In this document: piece after piece, positions 16,597 through 24,504 of the stretch
Layout: each line of letters starts with the position of its first letter
How positions within the stretch are numbered: position 1 is the stretch's first letter
Origin: Heyndrickxia vini
GTDB taxonomy: Bacteria; Bacillota; Bacilli; Bacillales; Bacillaceae_C
Length of the DNA stretch: 64,000 bases
NCBI RefSeq assembly: GCF_016772275.1
Contig: NZ_CP065425.1
Span: 548,001-612,000 of the forward strand
Reading direction: 5' to 3'
Made by a program: the position numbers and the translations under genes
Notes under the pieces: generated by a model
The model's input: the letters and a program-made list of their open reading frames with translations, nothing else
What the model was told of the DNA's origin: nothing
Databases searched by the model: none

Positions 16597-17451
16597 ATGA
16601 TGGGATTCCATCAACCACCCCATATATTTGTCGAACAAGTCGATTTAAAAGTTTCCGATTTGGAACGTTCATTACAATTTTATCAAGAGATTATTGGCTT
16701 TCAAATTTTAAAGCAAGCAGATAAAAAAGTGTTATTAACAGCGGATGGAAAAACACCGCTGCTATCGATTGAGCAACCGGAAGATATTATTCCGAAACAA
16801 GCGAGAACAACGGGGCTCTATCATTTTGCGCTTCTATTACCCAGTCGTTCTGATTTAGCTGCCGTTTTACAGCATTTACTCCAAACGGGCTATCCGTTAC
16901 AAGGAGCATCTGACCATCTTGTCAGTGAGGCGCTTTATTTAGCGGATCCAGATGGGAACGGAATTGAAATTTATTCTGATCGGAATTCGGCAACATGGGA
17001 ATGGAAAAATGGCCAGGTAACAATGACAACGGAAGCATTAAATGTCCGTGATTTGCTTGCTGAAGGAAGAGGAAAGCAGTGGGTTGGACTTCCAGAGGGA
17101 ACATTGATGGGGCATATTCATTTGCATGTGTCCGAATTGCAAAGAACGGAGGAGTTCTATTGCAAAGGTCTTGGCTTTGATGTAGTCACGAGATATGGAG
17201 GGCAAGCGCTCTTTATTTCAACGGGTGGCTATCACCATCATATCGGATTAAACACGTGGGCAGGAGTTGGCGCACCTCAACCGGCAGAAAATAGTGTGGG
17301 ATTAAAGTGGTTCACCCTTATGTTACCAAGTGAAGATGCAAGAAAAAAAGTAATCGAGCAGCTTCTTGGAATAGGTGCCTTAGTGGAAGAGAAAGATGGA
17401 GTTTACTTTACAGAGGACCCTTCGGGGAATCGGATAAAATTAATGGTTTAA
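16597..17451 (+). CDS. catE: Ring-cleaving extradiol dioxygenase (CatE-like, two VOC domains)
   Basis: A 284-residue protein with two VOC modules, the same length as Bacillus subtilis CatE. Domain 1: VDLKVSDLERSLQFYQEIIG ... TGLYHFALLLPSR ... LYLADPDGNGIEIYSDR. Domain 2: MGHIHLHVSELQRTEEFY ... GGYHHHIGLNTWAG ... EDPSGNRIKLMV. The His in GHIHLHV and GGYHHHIG and the late Glu are the usual Fe/Mn ligands. CatE cleaves catechol and protects against quinone-type stress. ATG 16597 follows TAGGAGGT. It leads an operon with a nitroreductase under a palindromic operator, which fits electrophile-stress control. Confidence 0.85.
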   Translation: MMGFHQPPHIFVEQVDLKVSDLERSLQFYQEIIGFQILKQADKKVLLTADGKTPLLSIEQPEDIIPKQARTTGLYHFALLLPSRSDLAAVLQHLLQTGYPLQGASDHLVSEALYLADPDGNGIEIYSDRNSATWEWKNGQVTMTTEALNVRDLLAEGRGKQWVGLPEGTLMGHIHLHVSELQRTEEFYCKGLGFDVVTRYGGQALFISTGGYHHHIGLNTWAGVGAPQPAENSVGLKWFTLMLPSEDARKKVIEQLLGIGALVEEKDGVYFTEDPSGNRIKLMV

Positions 17452-17497
17452 CCAAAACCTAATTTAAACATATTTGACAACAAGGGAGACGAAACTT

Positions 17498-18103
17498 ATG
17501 ACGAATAAAAATGATTTTTATGCAGCAATTGAAAATAGACGTTCGATTTATGGAATCAGCAGTGAAGCGGTTGTTTCAAATGAAAGAATTCAAGAAGTGA
17601 TTAATCATGCAGTGAAACATACACCATCATCATTTAACTCACAAACAGCAAGAGTAGTTGTGTTAACTGGTGAAAACCATACAAAATTATGGAACATCAC
17701 AACAGAAACACTTAGAAAAATTGTTCCAGCTGAAAACTTTGGATCAACAGAAGACAAAATGAATGCTTTCGGCAGTGGTTACGGTACGGTATTATTCTTT
17801 GAAGATAACAGCGTAGTAGAAGGATTGCAAAAACAATTTCCATTATATGCCGAAAATTTCCCAATTTGGTCATTACAATCAAGCGGAATGCTTCAACATG
17901 TTATCTGGACATCTCTAGAGTTAGAAGGTTTCGGCGCATCATTACAACATTACAATCCATTAATTGATGATGAAGTGAAAAAAGAATGGAATATTCCAAG
18001 TGAATGGAAGCTTCTTGCTCAAATGCCATTCGGAAAACCAACAGCGCCAGCAGGCGAAAAAGAATTTGCTCCATTAGAAGATCGTGTGAAGTTTTATAAC
18101 TAA
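17498..18103 (+). CDS. Nitroreductase-family oxidoreductase
   Basis: A 201-residue FMN-dependent nitroreductase. FYAAIENRRSIYGI (Arg-rich FMN phosphate contact), HTPSSFNSQTARVVVL (FMN binding), MLQHVIWTSLELEGFGASLQHYNP and LLAQMPFGKPTAPAGEKEF are the usual blocks. It resembles the MhqN/YodC-type enzymes that reduce quinones. The start is ATG 17498, 9 bases after AAGGGAG, not the upstream TTG. It lies 46 bp after the catE-like gene and ends before a strong terminator, so both answer the same operator. The pairing of ring-cleaving dioxygenase and quinone reductase is typical of thiol-reactive electrophile defence. Confidence 0.87.
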   Translation: MTNKNDFYAAIENRRSIYGISSEAVVSNERIQEVINHAVKHTPSSFNSQTARVVVLTGENHTKLWNITTETLRKIVPAENFGSTEDKMNAFGSGYGTVLFFEDNSVVEGLQKQFPLYAENFPIWSLQSSGMLQHVIWTSLELEGFGASLQHYNPLIDDEVKKEWNIPSEWKLLAQMPFGKPTAPAGEKEFAPLEDRVKFYN

Positions 18104-18142
18104 GTTTTTTTCAGGGGATTGCTAAAGAGTACCGTGCTAATT

Positions 18143-18176
18143 AAGAGACCAAATCGTATATGATTTGGTCTCTTAT
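18143..18176 (+). terminator. Strong terminator after nitroreductase
   Basis: 13-bp perfect stem AAGAGACCAAATC / GATTTGGTCTCTT with a 6-base loop and a short T-rich tail. It may act in both directions. Confidence 0.85.
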
Positions 18177-18357
18177 TTGCCTCTTTATATCAACGATTAG
18201 GAGATATTATTACTTTAATTAGCAGGTAAAATCGCAGCCTATAAAGCATCTTGAGAATGATTGTTGTCAACATGCTAACTACTTATGTTAATTGATATGC
18301 TATTTGGTAATTAAGTAGGTAATTATTGTCCTTTTTGAGCAACCAAAGATAATCAAA

Positions 18358-18545
18358 ATAAGCGGATATTTTCCGGTTAGATAGCTGAATAAAGCCCGGT
18401 TCGGGGTATATAAGCGGAGTTTTTCCGATTAGGTTAAGCAAAATTAATTATTTTCACGTTTTCGGAGTTAATAGTCGGAGTATTTCCGCCTATTTAAGGC
18501 GTTTTGAGGTTCCATTTTCAATTTAAGGGAAATTTCTCCGCCTAT
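18358..18545. repeat. Array B: four CGGA-N-TCCG hairpin units, 52-bp spacing with one 9-bp insertion
   Basis: Units of the type AAGCGGAnTTTTTCCGnTTA. Their TTCCG or CTCCG arms begin at 18371, 18423, 18484 and 18536, i.e. steps of 52, 61 and 52. Each can fold as a short hairpin (CGGA/TCCG). The surrounding gap 18177-18600 is AT-rich and shows no gene. Confidence 0.78.
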
Positions 18546-18601
18546 TTATTAAATTAGATATAACTTCTAATGGACTTGAACAACTTCTCCATTAATTAAA
18601 C

Positions 18602-18626
18602 AAAAAAACCTAGGAAAAATCCCAAG
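18602..18626 (-). terminator. Terminator of the Gly/His/Tyr-rich gene
   Basis: On the minus strand CTTGGGA-TTTT-TCCTAGG (two G-U pairs) followed by seven T. Confidence 0.6.
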
Positions 18627-18665
18627 CTTTTATGTGCTAATTTTTATGTTAATTGTGCCGCTATT

Positions 18666-18800
18666 TTAGAAATCCTCCACGTTATGATAATAATGGCCAT
18701 AGCCATGGTGATGGTAAGGGAATCCATCATAGCCATGATGATACCCATGGTCCCAGCCACCCATGCCAGGATACCCTCCAAAACCAAATTGTCCCATCAT
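18666..18800 (-). CDS. Tiny Gly/His/Tyr-rich protein (44 aa)
   Basis: A 44-codon minus-strand gene with tandem ATGs (18798-18800 first) behind an excellent ribosome site (GAGGAGGAG, about 18806-18816) and a terminator downstream. The product is MMGQFGFGGYPGMGGWDHGY followed by a His/Tyr/Gly tract and NVEDF: about a quarter Gly, a fifth His and many Tyr, with no Lys, Arg, Cys, Ser or Thr. Small Gly/Tyr/His-rich proteins occur in Bacillus spore coats and metal-binding peptides; which applies here is inference. The His runs (HGYHHGY, YHHHGYGHYYH) could bind Ni, Cu or Zn. Confidence 0.72.
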   Translation of the reverse strand: MMGQFGFGGYPGMGGWDHGYHHGYDGFPYHHHGYGHYYHNVEDF

Positions 18801-18933
18801 TTTCTATCTCCTCCTCAAAATGTAACATAATAGGGTATGTGTCTATTTTTGAAAAGGTATAGATGAGTGCCTATAATTTAGTTGTTCAGAATTGTTTATT
18901 AAAATATCTGATCATTCATGGAAAACATACGAG

Positions 18934-18963
18934 AAAAAAAAGACCTTTCAAATATGAAAGGTC
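18934..18963 (-). terminator. Terminator of the Excalibur-domain gene
   Basis: GACCTTTC / GAAAGGTC 8-bp stem; minus-strand T-run (eight T) from 18941 down. Confidence 0.88.
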
Positions 18964-18973
18964 TCCGCGGTTC

Positions 18974-19243
18974 TTATCGTTCGCATGCAATTAAATCTTT
19001 GTCACGATCTCTGCTTTTGTTTTTATCATAAAGCGCCTTTGAAACAAATGGTTTGTACTTTGTTTTTCCTCCTTTATTTTTCACGGATGATGAACGAGCT
19101 ACTCCACCTTTGTACACTTTGTTCATTTCTTTACAATTTTTATAAGCAATGATTTTTGTTTTTGCTTCTGCCATTTCTGTTGTGCTGAGTGAAAAGGCGA
19201 GAATAAGACCGAGTGATACAATAATTGTGAATAGTTTTCTCAT
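18974..19243 (-). CDS. Secreted Excalibur-domain protein
   Basis: An 89-residue protein with a signal peptide (MRKLFTIIVSLGLILAFSL, cleavage near AEA-K) and an Excalibur domain: YKNCKEMNKVY at its start and KSRDRDKDLIACE at its end, the DxDxDGxxCE-like calcium loop flanked by the conserved Cys pair. The loop reads RDRDKDLIACE, lacking the central Gly. The frame is open to 19309, but ATG 19243 begins the signal peptide and follows GAGAGGAAC. Such domains are usually attached to wall or nuclease proteins; here it stands alone. Confidence 0.85.
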   Translation of the reverse strand: MRKLFTIIVSLGLILAFSLSTTEMAEAKTKIIAYKNCKEMNKVYKGGVARSSSVKNKGGKTKYKPFVSKALYDKNKSRDRDKDLIACER

Positions 19244-19345
19244 ATACACTGTTCCTCTCTTGTTAATATTTCCATTGTAAATATAATGTATATGAGTTAT
19301 TTTTATCAATATGAAAATTTATCCATTTTTTAGTTTGCTAGATTT

Positions 19346-20170
19346 CTAGGTGTTGAAAAGTTCACCTTGAATCGCTTGAATATATCTTTTTGCGGATTTT
19401 TGAACGGATTCATTCGCCTGTTCAACGACAATTTTATGAAACGCGTTATAGATTCGGTCAAAAGGTAAGTCTTTAACGATTTCTGCGATTTCCTTCACCT
19501 TTTTTGCAGGTAACGGAATTAAATTGGGGTAACTATACATGAAACTGACCCACTTTCGATCTGCCACCACTTGAATGATATCTCCGGTTAGGAGAATGCC
19601 TTTCTCATTATTTCCGTTTTCCCAGTGCAATACCGCTCCACCTTTATAGTGTCCACCCAGACGATAAAGGACCAACCCTTTTGTTAACTCCAATTTTTCT
19701 CCGGACCAGAAATGGATTTTCGCACTTGGTCTCATAACCCATTCTTTGTCGTCTTCATGAATATAAATAGGGATGTTCAATTTTTCCGCCCATTCGACTT
19801 GGGTCGAATAATAATGAGGGTGTGAGAGAGCCATTGCGTGTACGTTGCCAAACTTCGCTAAAGTTGCAAGTGTTGGTTCGTCTAGATAAGCAACACAATC
19901 CCAGATGAGACCAAATCCGTTTTGTTGAACGAAATAGGCAGTCTGGCCAATACCGAATTCAGGTTTAGTAGTTATGCTGTATAATCCATCTTCTTCTAAT
20001 AAAATCTCATTATGGAACTGATTGCTTTCAATCATTTCATTGAGAGTTGTCCAAGATTGTCCGTTCGGGTTCACATATTGTCTTTCTTCATTACAGATAG
20101 TACATTCACTTGGGGGTACTTGCGATTGAGGATATTGCGTTGCACAAGTTGTGCAAATAAAGTTTTTCAT
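19346..20170 (-). CDS. Metallo-beta-lactamase-fold hydrolase with N-terminal zinc ribbon
   Basis: A 274-residue protein. The N-terminus holds CTTCATQYPQSQVPPSECTIC, two CxxC pairs forming a rubredoxin-like zinc knuckle. The MBL domain follows, with ALSHPHYYSTQVEWAEKL in place of the classical HxHxDH motif (His-Pro-His-Tyr), YRLGGHYKGGAVLHWE and KGILLTGDIIQVV (metal Asp). The second-half His pattern (YNAFHKIVVE) is also degenerate. Hydrolase activity is therefore uncertain. ATG 20170 follows GAGGAGC. The gene is alone on the minus strand. Confidence 0.82.
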   Translation of the reverse strand: MKNFICTTCATQYPQSQVPPSECTICNEERQYVNPNGQSWTTLNEMIESNQFHNEILLEEDGLYSITTKPEFGIGQTAYFVQQNGFGLIWDCVAYLDEPTLATLAKFGNVHAMALSHPHYYSTQVEWAEKLNIPIYIHEDDKEWVMRPSAKIHFWSGEKLELTKGLVLYRLGGHYKGGAVLHWENGNNEKGILLTGDIIQVVADRKWVSFMYSYPNLIPLPAKKVKEIAEIVKDLPFDRIYNAFHKIVVEQANESVQKSAKRYIQAIQGELFNT

Positions 20171-20342
20171 ATGAAATTGCTCCTCTCACTTATTGACTAT
20201 TCTGACCATTTTGTTTAAAAAATAATAGATTCGGATCTAGGAGTCTATCGCGTTAAGAGGTCAAGGAATCTTTTTATTAAATGACGATAATTTATGGTTT
20301 ATGCGGACACTGGGTGTGTTATTCATGATTATACACAAAGAA

Positions 20343-20379
20343 AAGACTTTTTCCACAAGTATATTGTAAAAAAAGTCTT
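20343..20379 (-). terminator. Terminator downstream of the germination permease
   Basis: AAGACTTTTT / AAAAAGTCTT 10-bp stem with a 17-base loop. The A/T-rich arms could work in either direction. Confidence 0.6.
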
Positions 20380-20418
20380 GTAAGAGGATGATAATCGATA
20401 ACGGTAAATGTGATGACT

Positions 20419-21507
20419 TTATCCTTTAGCTTTCACCTTTTTCACCAACCAAACAAGGATCAAAAGGAATGGAATGTAGAAAAAGTTAATTAAAAATCCT
20501 GTGTGCCCAAATACATTATTTAACATATCGATTTGTTGGCGGGTTTTAAAGAATGGGACGATGATTAATGGAATGGCACAAAGAATAACGACTCCTTTTT
20601 TTTGTGAAAAATTAAAAGTTTGTTTTAATAACCTGCTACCACACCATAAGGCAAGCGCTGTATTCGGTAATATAATTAAACACCAATTGGCAATGCCAAC
20701 ATATTCAAAACGCTCGACTACAGGTAAGTGAACGATTTTCCAAGTGGTTAATGTTGGCCAGACATATCTTTGTAGCATTTCTTCACTAAAGTAGCCGAAT
20801 GTCAAAACAGCTGTATATAAGAACATTAATAAAGAGACCAAAAGGGCAAGATAGGCCCATTTTTTTGATTGATTTGTGTTTTTTACAAAAGGGCTATAGA
20901 TAAGAAAGGCCTCATACCCCATATAAGTGAGTGACATTTGCTGTGAGGCTAGAATAATATCTTTCATGGAATGATCCAATATTGGTAATAGGTTGTGAAA
21001 ATCAGCATATTGAACTGTAAAACTAAACAAAATGAGTAAGTAAGAGGGAAGGATTACACTAAAAAACATCATACCGACCACTGTTCTAAAACCACCAAAA
21101 ACGATATACATACAAAGCAGTAAATAGATAAGTGTAAATATAAATACGTTTATATCCTTAAATACCCATACTTGAATAATTTCTGTATATGTGCGAAGAA
21201 TGGTTGTGATGTAGAGCAAAAAGTAAAAAATAAAAAAAAGGTTAAATACTTTCCCAAGTAATTTTCCAAAAACAAATTGATGTGTTTCAGAAAGGTCCGG
21301 TTTTCCAAGTTCTAAAATTTTATAGATCATCCACATAATCATCATTGTTGTGAATCCAGCAAAAATAACCGAGATCCAAGCATCATAACCAGCAAATTTG
21401 GCAATTGTCCGCTGAAATCCCAACATACCGATACCGAACTGCATTCCATGAATGGTGAAAAAAGTGAGTGACGGTGAAATTTTTCGGTTTTCAGGAACTG
21501 TCTGCAT
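20419..21507 (-). CDS. GerAB-type spore germination permease
   Basis: A 362-residue membrane protein of the GerAB/YndE family (amino-acid-permease fold, 10 segments), which forms the B subunit of germinant receptors in the spore inner membrane. Typical features are the N-terminal ISPSLTFFTIHGMQFGIGMLGF, GYDAWISVIFAG, and QQMSLTYMGYEAFLIYSPFV in the middle. The frame is open to 21600, but ATG 21507 lies 7 bases after GGAGG and gives the family length. GerAA- and GerAC-type partners, which normally sit in the same operon, are absent on both sides, so this is an orphan subunit. Confidence 0.88.
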   Translation of the reverse strand: MQTVPENRKISPSLTFFTIHGMQFGIGMLGFQRTIAKFAGYDAWISVIFAGFTTMMIMWMIYKILELGKPDLSETHQFVFGKLLGKVFNLFFIFYFLLYITTILRTYTEIIQVWVFKDINVFIFTLIYLLLCMYIVFGGFRTVVGMMFFSVILPSYLLILFSFTVQYADFHNLLPILDHSMKDIILASQQMSLTYMGYEAFLIYSPFVKNTNQSKKWAYLALLVSLLMFLYTAVLTFGYFSEEMLQRYVWPTLTTWKIVHLPVVERFEYVGIANWCLIILPNTALALWCGSRLLKQTFNFSQKKGVVILCAIPLIIVPFFKTRQQIDMLNNVFGHTGFLINFFYIPFLLILVWLVKKVKAKG

Positions 21508-21780
21508 AGTAAAACCTCCGACAATATGTGCCAAATTAGATAACTTTCTTTCGTTACTATCTGCCGCAGGTTCCTTAACAGTAACCATCGCTGCATTCAC
21601 GAGTACTTCTTATATCCAATCAATCATCGAGTTTCAAGTTTGCTCACACCTTTTCATCCTTATACAAATTAGAGCCCAACCTCATAAAAATAAACAAAAA
21701 TACCACCCTTTTTATTCCACTAAGTCATAATATCCCCATTTAAGGATGAAATATAATTGCTCCCCCAAAAAACTTCAAAA

Positions 21781-22106
21781 GTACCTGGCACCAAATTGGT
21801 AGTCCGCAAAAAGTATGCATACGACCAATAAGGTGCCTGACACCGAATTGGTTAGGTGCAAAAAGGTAGCGTACATCAAATAAGGTGCCTGACACCGAAT
21901 TGGTTGTATGCAAAAAAGTAGCGCAAAACAAATAAGGTGCCTGACACTGAATTGGTTGTATGCAAAAAAGTAGCGCATAACAAATAAGGTACCTGACACC
22001 GAATTGGTTGTATGCAAAAAAGTAGCGTTCATCAAATAAGGTGCCTGACACCAGCTTGTCTTTATGCAAAAGAATTGAGCTTGTCAAAGGGGGTGCCTGA
22101 CACCAA
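21781..22106. repeat. Array C: seven copies, exact 52-bp period, GTGCCTGACACC core
   Basis: The core GT(G/A)CCTG(A/G)CACC begins at 21781, 21833, 21885, 21937, 21989, 22041 and 22093, each step 52 bp. The rest of a unit reads GAATTGGTTGTATGCAAAA then AGTAGCGCATAACAAATAAG. The core is a degenerate palindrome related to the GGTGCC-W-GGCACC family at 34.4, 36.1 and 50.4 kb. Apparent minus-strand frames through the array are low-complexity artefacts. The stretch 21508-21780 before it is AT-rich with no gene. Confidence 0.93.
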
Positions 22107-22175
22107 ATTTGGTTCTTTTCGTGTTGGTGGGTTAATAAGATTTATATAGGGATAGTTTGTGGAGGGGGTGATGGG

Positions 22176-22607
22176 ATGCGTTATTATTATGGGAATTCGA
22201 TGCCGCTTAGGGTGTTGGATGAGTGTGAGTTTTGGAAGGAGCAGGAGGAGGAGCATACGATTGTCATTCGGGAGCTGGTGAAGGATTTAGAGGATGAATA
22301 TGTGGATGCTTTGTTGGCGTGGGAGCAGGCATTTGCCAAGACGCATAGCCGGGTTGTTGCGTTTATTGAAACGACCATCCGTATGACGGGGACCTTTACG
22401 TATGAGTTATACCGTGAACTGACGACGCTCGTTTCTTTTTGCTTGGAACAAAGTAACCAATTTATTGCCTTTTGTAATCAACTCATTGAAGAAAGTGCAC
22501 CAATCAAAAATAATCCAACAGCAAAAGTTGTAATGAAACATATAATAGATGAATCTGAATATTTCGTTGGCATTGCGCAAGCCGTCCTTTATAGTAAATC
22601 GATATAA
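22176..22607 (+). CDS. Helical-bundle protein, DUF2935-like
   Basis: A 143-residue protein. RVLDECEFWKEQEEEHTIVIREL is the type of metal-binding helix (ExxFW...E..H) seen in DUF2935/ferritin-like helical bundles, and the second half carries EQSNQFIAFCNQLIEES and HIIDESEYFVGI with further acidic residues. Normal DUF2935 proteins hold two such units in about 270 residues; this one is a half-length single unit. ATG 22176 follows GGAGGGGGTG. There is no neighbour in operon. The family assignment is from memory and tentative. Confidence 0.7.
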   Translation: MRYYYGNSMPLRVLDECEFWKEQEEEHTIVIRELVKDLEDEYVDALLAWEQAFAKTHSRVVAFIETTIRMTGTFTYELYRELTTLVSFCLEQSNQFIAFCNQLIEESAPIKNNPTAKVVMKHIIDESEYFVGIAQAVLYSKSI

Positions 22608-22620
22608 ATAGCAACCAAAA

Positions 22621-22670
22621 CACGCTTGGAGCATCTTAGGAAGCTTGATCCAAGCGTGCTTATCTTTTTA
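22621..22670 (+). terminator. Terminator between convergent genes
   Basis: CACGCTTGGA / TCCAAGCGTG 10-bp perfect stem, 18-base loop, then CTTATCTTTTT. Confidence 0.8.
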
Positions 22671-22712
22671 GCGAATGTATCATTCCGCAAAATCCTCTAA
22701 CGTAAAACGCAC

Positions 22713-23006
22713 TTAATTGAGTATAAAAGTATTTATTAACGCGAATACAACAATCGCTAATACGAAGTACCCTCCGCTAACCCTTCTGTTTTTCCCCCGA
22801 ACAACGTAACCTACAATGCTTTCAACGATTCGAATAATAATTAAGAGCAAAATAAGTAATGAAATCATCCAATACCAATGGCTTGCACCTAATTTAAGGA
22901 GGGGTGTAATTAGGCTTATTACAAGCAATCCGATAAATAAAGTAATCAGTTCAATCAAATCCTGTTTTCTACGTGTGAATAACCATTGAAATACTTTTCT
23001 GACCAT
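22713..23006 (-). CDS. Small membrane protein (three segments)
   Basis: A 97-residue protein with three hydrophobic segments (about 18-40, 45-66, 78-96) and a basic N-terminus (VRKVFQWLFTRRKQ). No family is recognised. ATG 23006 follows GGGGAGC on the minus strand. It is divergent from the three-gene membrane-protein operon that begins at 23168. Confidence 0.72.
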   Translation of the reverse strand: MVRKVFQWLFTRRKQDLIELITLFIGLLVISLITPLLKLGASHWYWMISLLILLLIIIRIVESIVGYVVRGKNRRVSGGYFVLAIVVFALINTFILN

Positions 23007-23167
23007 AATGCTCCCCTATAGTAACGTTTGAATTTTCAAAACCTCTATACTTATTTTACCATATAATCCGCCAGCCAGCTTGTCTATTTAAAAATGAGTA
23101 AAAAAATTACTAGAACACCGAATAGTAAACAGAAAGTTGGAAAACGTAAAAAAAAAGGAGCTAACAT

Positions 23168-23659
23168 ATGGTCGGACTTGTACTAGCAATCATCATCTTT
23201 AATTCAATTGCGTTTATTTTTACGAAAAAAAGCCAAACAACCAATCAAATCATCCATATTATTGTATTTACGATTGCTTTGCAATCACTCTTTGACCTTT
23301 TTATTGAATTCAAATACCAAGGCTATTGGTATTTTTCAAAAAAAGTTGACTATTCGGGACTTGTTGCACATCTATTTGTAGTTCCGCCTGTCAATATTAT
23401 GTTCCTTAAATGGTATCCCTTTCAATCACACATAAAAAAGCGAATTTTGTATATCGTCATATGGGAAGTAATCACTTTAAGCTATGAACTCATTACATTA
23501 CTTCCGGAACCGTGGGGCTATTTTCATTATGGTTGGTGGAATTTAGGACATACAATCATTCTCAACCCAATCCTTTTCATTATTTTAGTCAAATATTATA
23601 AATGGATTGTACGCAAGGAAAAAGAAGCTGTAAGACAATATGAAAGAGGTCTTCAATGA
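23168..23659 (+). CDS. CBO0543-type membrane protein
   Basis: A 163-residue protein with five hydrophobic segments. It carries the blocks I link with the CBO0543 family: GYWYFSKKVDYSGL, VVPPVNIMFLKWYPF and WGYFHYGWWNLGHTI, rich in conserved Trp, Tyr and Pro. Function unknown. ATG 23168 follows AAAAAGGAGC. Its stop overlaps the start of the next gene (4 bases), so all three genes to 25328 are translationally coupled. Confidence 0.8.
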   Translation: MVGLVLAIIIFNSIAFIFTKKSQTTNQIIHIIVFTIALQSLFDLFIEFKYQGYWYFSKKVDYSGLVAHLFVVPPVNIMFLKWYPFQSHIKKRILYIVIWEVITLSYELITLLPEPWGYFHYGWWNLGHTIILNPILFIILVKYYKWIVRKEKEAVRQYERGLQ

Positions 23660-24504
23660 AAAAAAATAGAATCCCTTATCTAGTACTCATCATCGTTCAT
23701 CTTGCATTGTTTGTTGTGACGCTTATTAAAAAGAAGGACAAAAAGCCACTTCTGCTATATTTCGCAAGTATTGGAATGGCATATGTATTTGAGTATGTTG
23801 TTTTAAATATTTTTCGAGGGTATCGCTATTATCCGAAAATACTGAAACGAAAACGTCTAGACTCCGTCTTTGGAGCCATCGTATCCCAAGCATTAACCGT
23901 TCCGGTTTCGGCCATTTTCATTACATGCTTTCAATTGGGATGGGGATGGAAGATTATTTTTGCTTTACTATACACAGGGATTGAACAGCTATTTATCCAT
24001 TTGAAGGTTTTTAAAAATAGATGGTGGAAAACAATGTATACACTGGTGTGTTTACCATTCTATTTTTGGATTGTTTCGAAATGGTCAGTTTACCTCGATC
24101 AAAAGCCACGAAAGTGGATTGGATATCTCACATTATTTTTCACTTTCTGGGTCAATTACTTAAATACTAATTTTGTGTTGGTCGCCATTTTTAAACGGTT
24201 CATTTTTAAAAAAGGATGGTCTATACACAAATATTATGTAAATTTTATCATCGCTCCAATTTATGGATTCATTCAATCAATCATTGGTCTCATTGTTACT
24301 TTAAAAGGAAAAAAAATTATCGGTCTTGGTTTTCTGCATTTAGTGGACCAGTTATGTTATCGTTTTAAATTAATAAAAATGAAAAAATGGTCCGTATACG
24401 GCTTTCTTCCAATTCATATCGTTATGTTACAAATAGGCGATATGTTTAAACAACAAATACCTCATTTGATGTCCAAAAGAGAGGGGGAAGAGGGATCAAG
24501 ATGA
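23656..24504 (+). CDS. Polytopic membrane protein of unknown function, paralogue 1
   Basis: A 282-residue protein with about six to seven hydrophobic segments. Conserved features shared with the next gene are YVFEYVVLNIFRGYRYYPKI, DSVFGAIVSQALTVP, FKNRWWKTMYT, KWSVYLD..PRKWIGY, WVNYLNTNF and the C-terminal KKWSVYGFLPIHIVML. I recognise no family. Start ATG 23656 overlaps the upstream stop. Conserved basic and aromatic residues at segment ends (GYRYYPK, NRWW) point to the membrane interface, but a catalytic site is not evident. Confidence 0.8.
   Translation: MKKNRIPYLVLIIVHLALFVVTLIKKKDKKPLLLYFASIGMAYVFEYVVLNIFRGYRYYPKILKRKRLDSVFGAIVSQALTVPVSAIFITCFQLGWGWKIIFALLYTGIEQLFIHLKVFKNRWWKTMYTLVCLPFYFWIVSKWSVYLDQKPRKWIGYLTLFFTFWVNYLNTNFVLVAIFKRFIFKKGWSIHKYYVNFIIAPIYGFIQSIIGLIVTLKGKKIIGLGFLHLVDQLCYRFKLIKMKKWSVYGFLPIHIVMLQIGDMFKQQIPHLMSKREGEEGSR

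Noticed and set aside
21740-22087. Minus-strand frames of 86-115 codons with repeated SVSGTLF peptides
   Set aside because: They are produced by array C; no ribosome site, no conserved composition outside the repeat.
21781-22106. CRISPR array
   Set aside because: Direct repeats of a CRISPR would be identical with unique spacers; here the whole 52-base unit is repeated with gradual drift and no cas genes are in the window.
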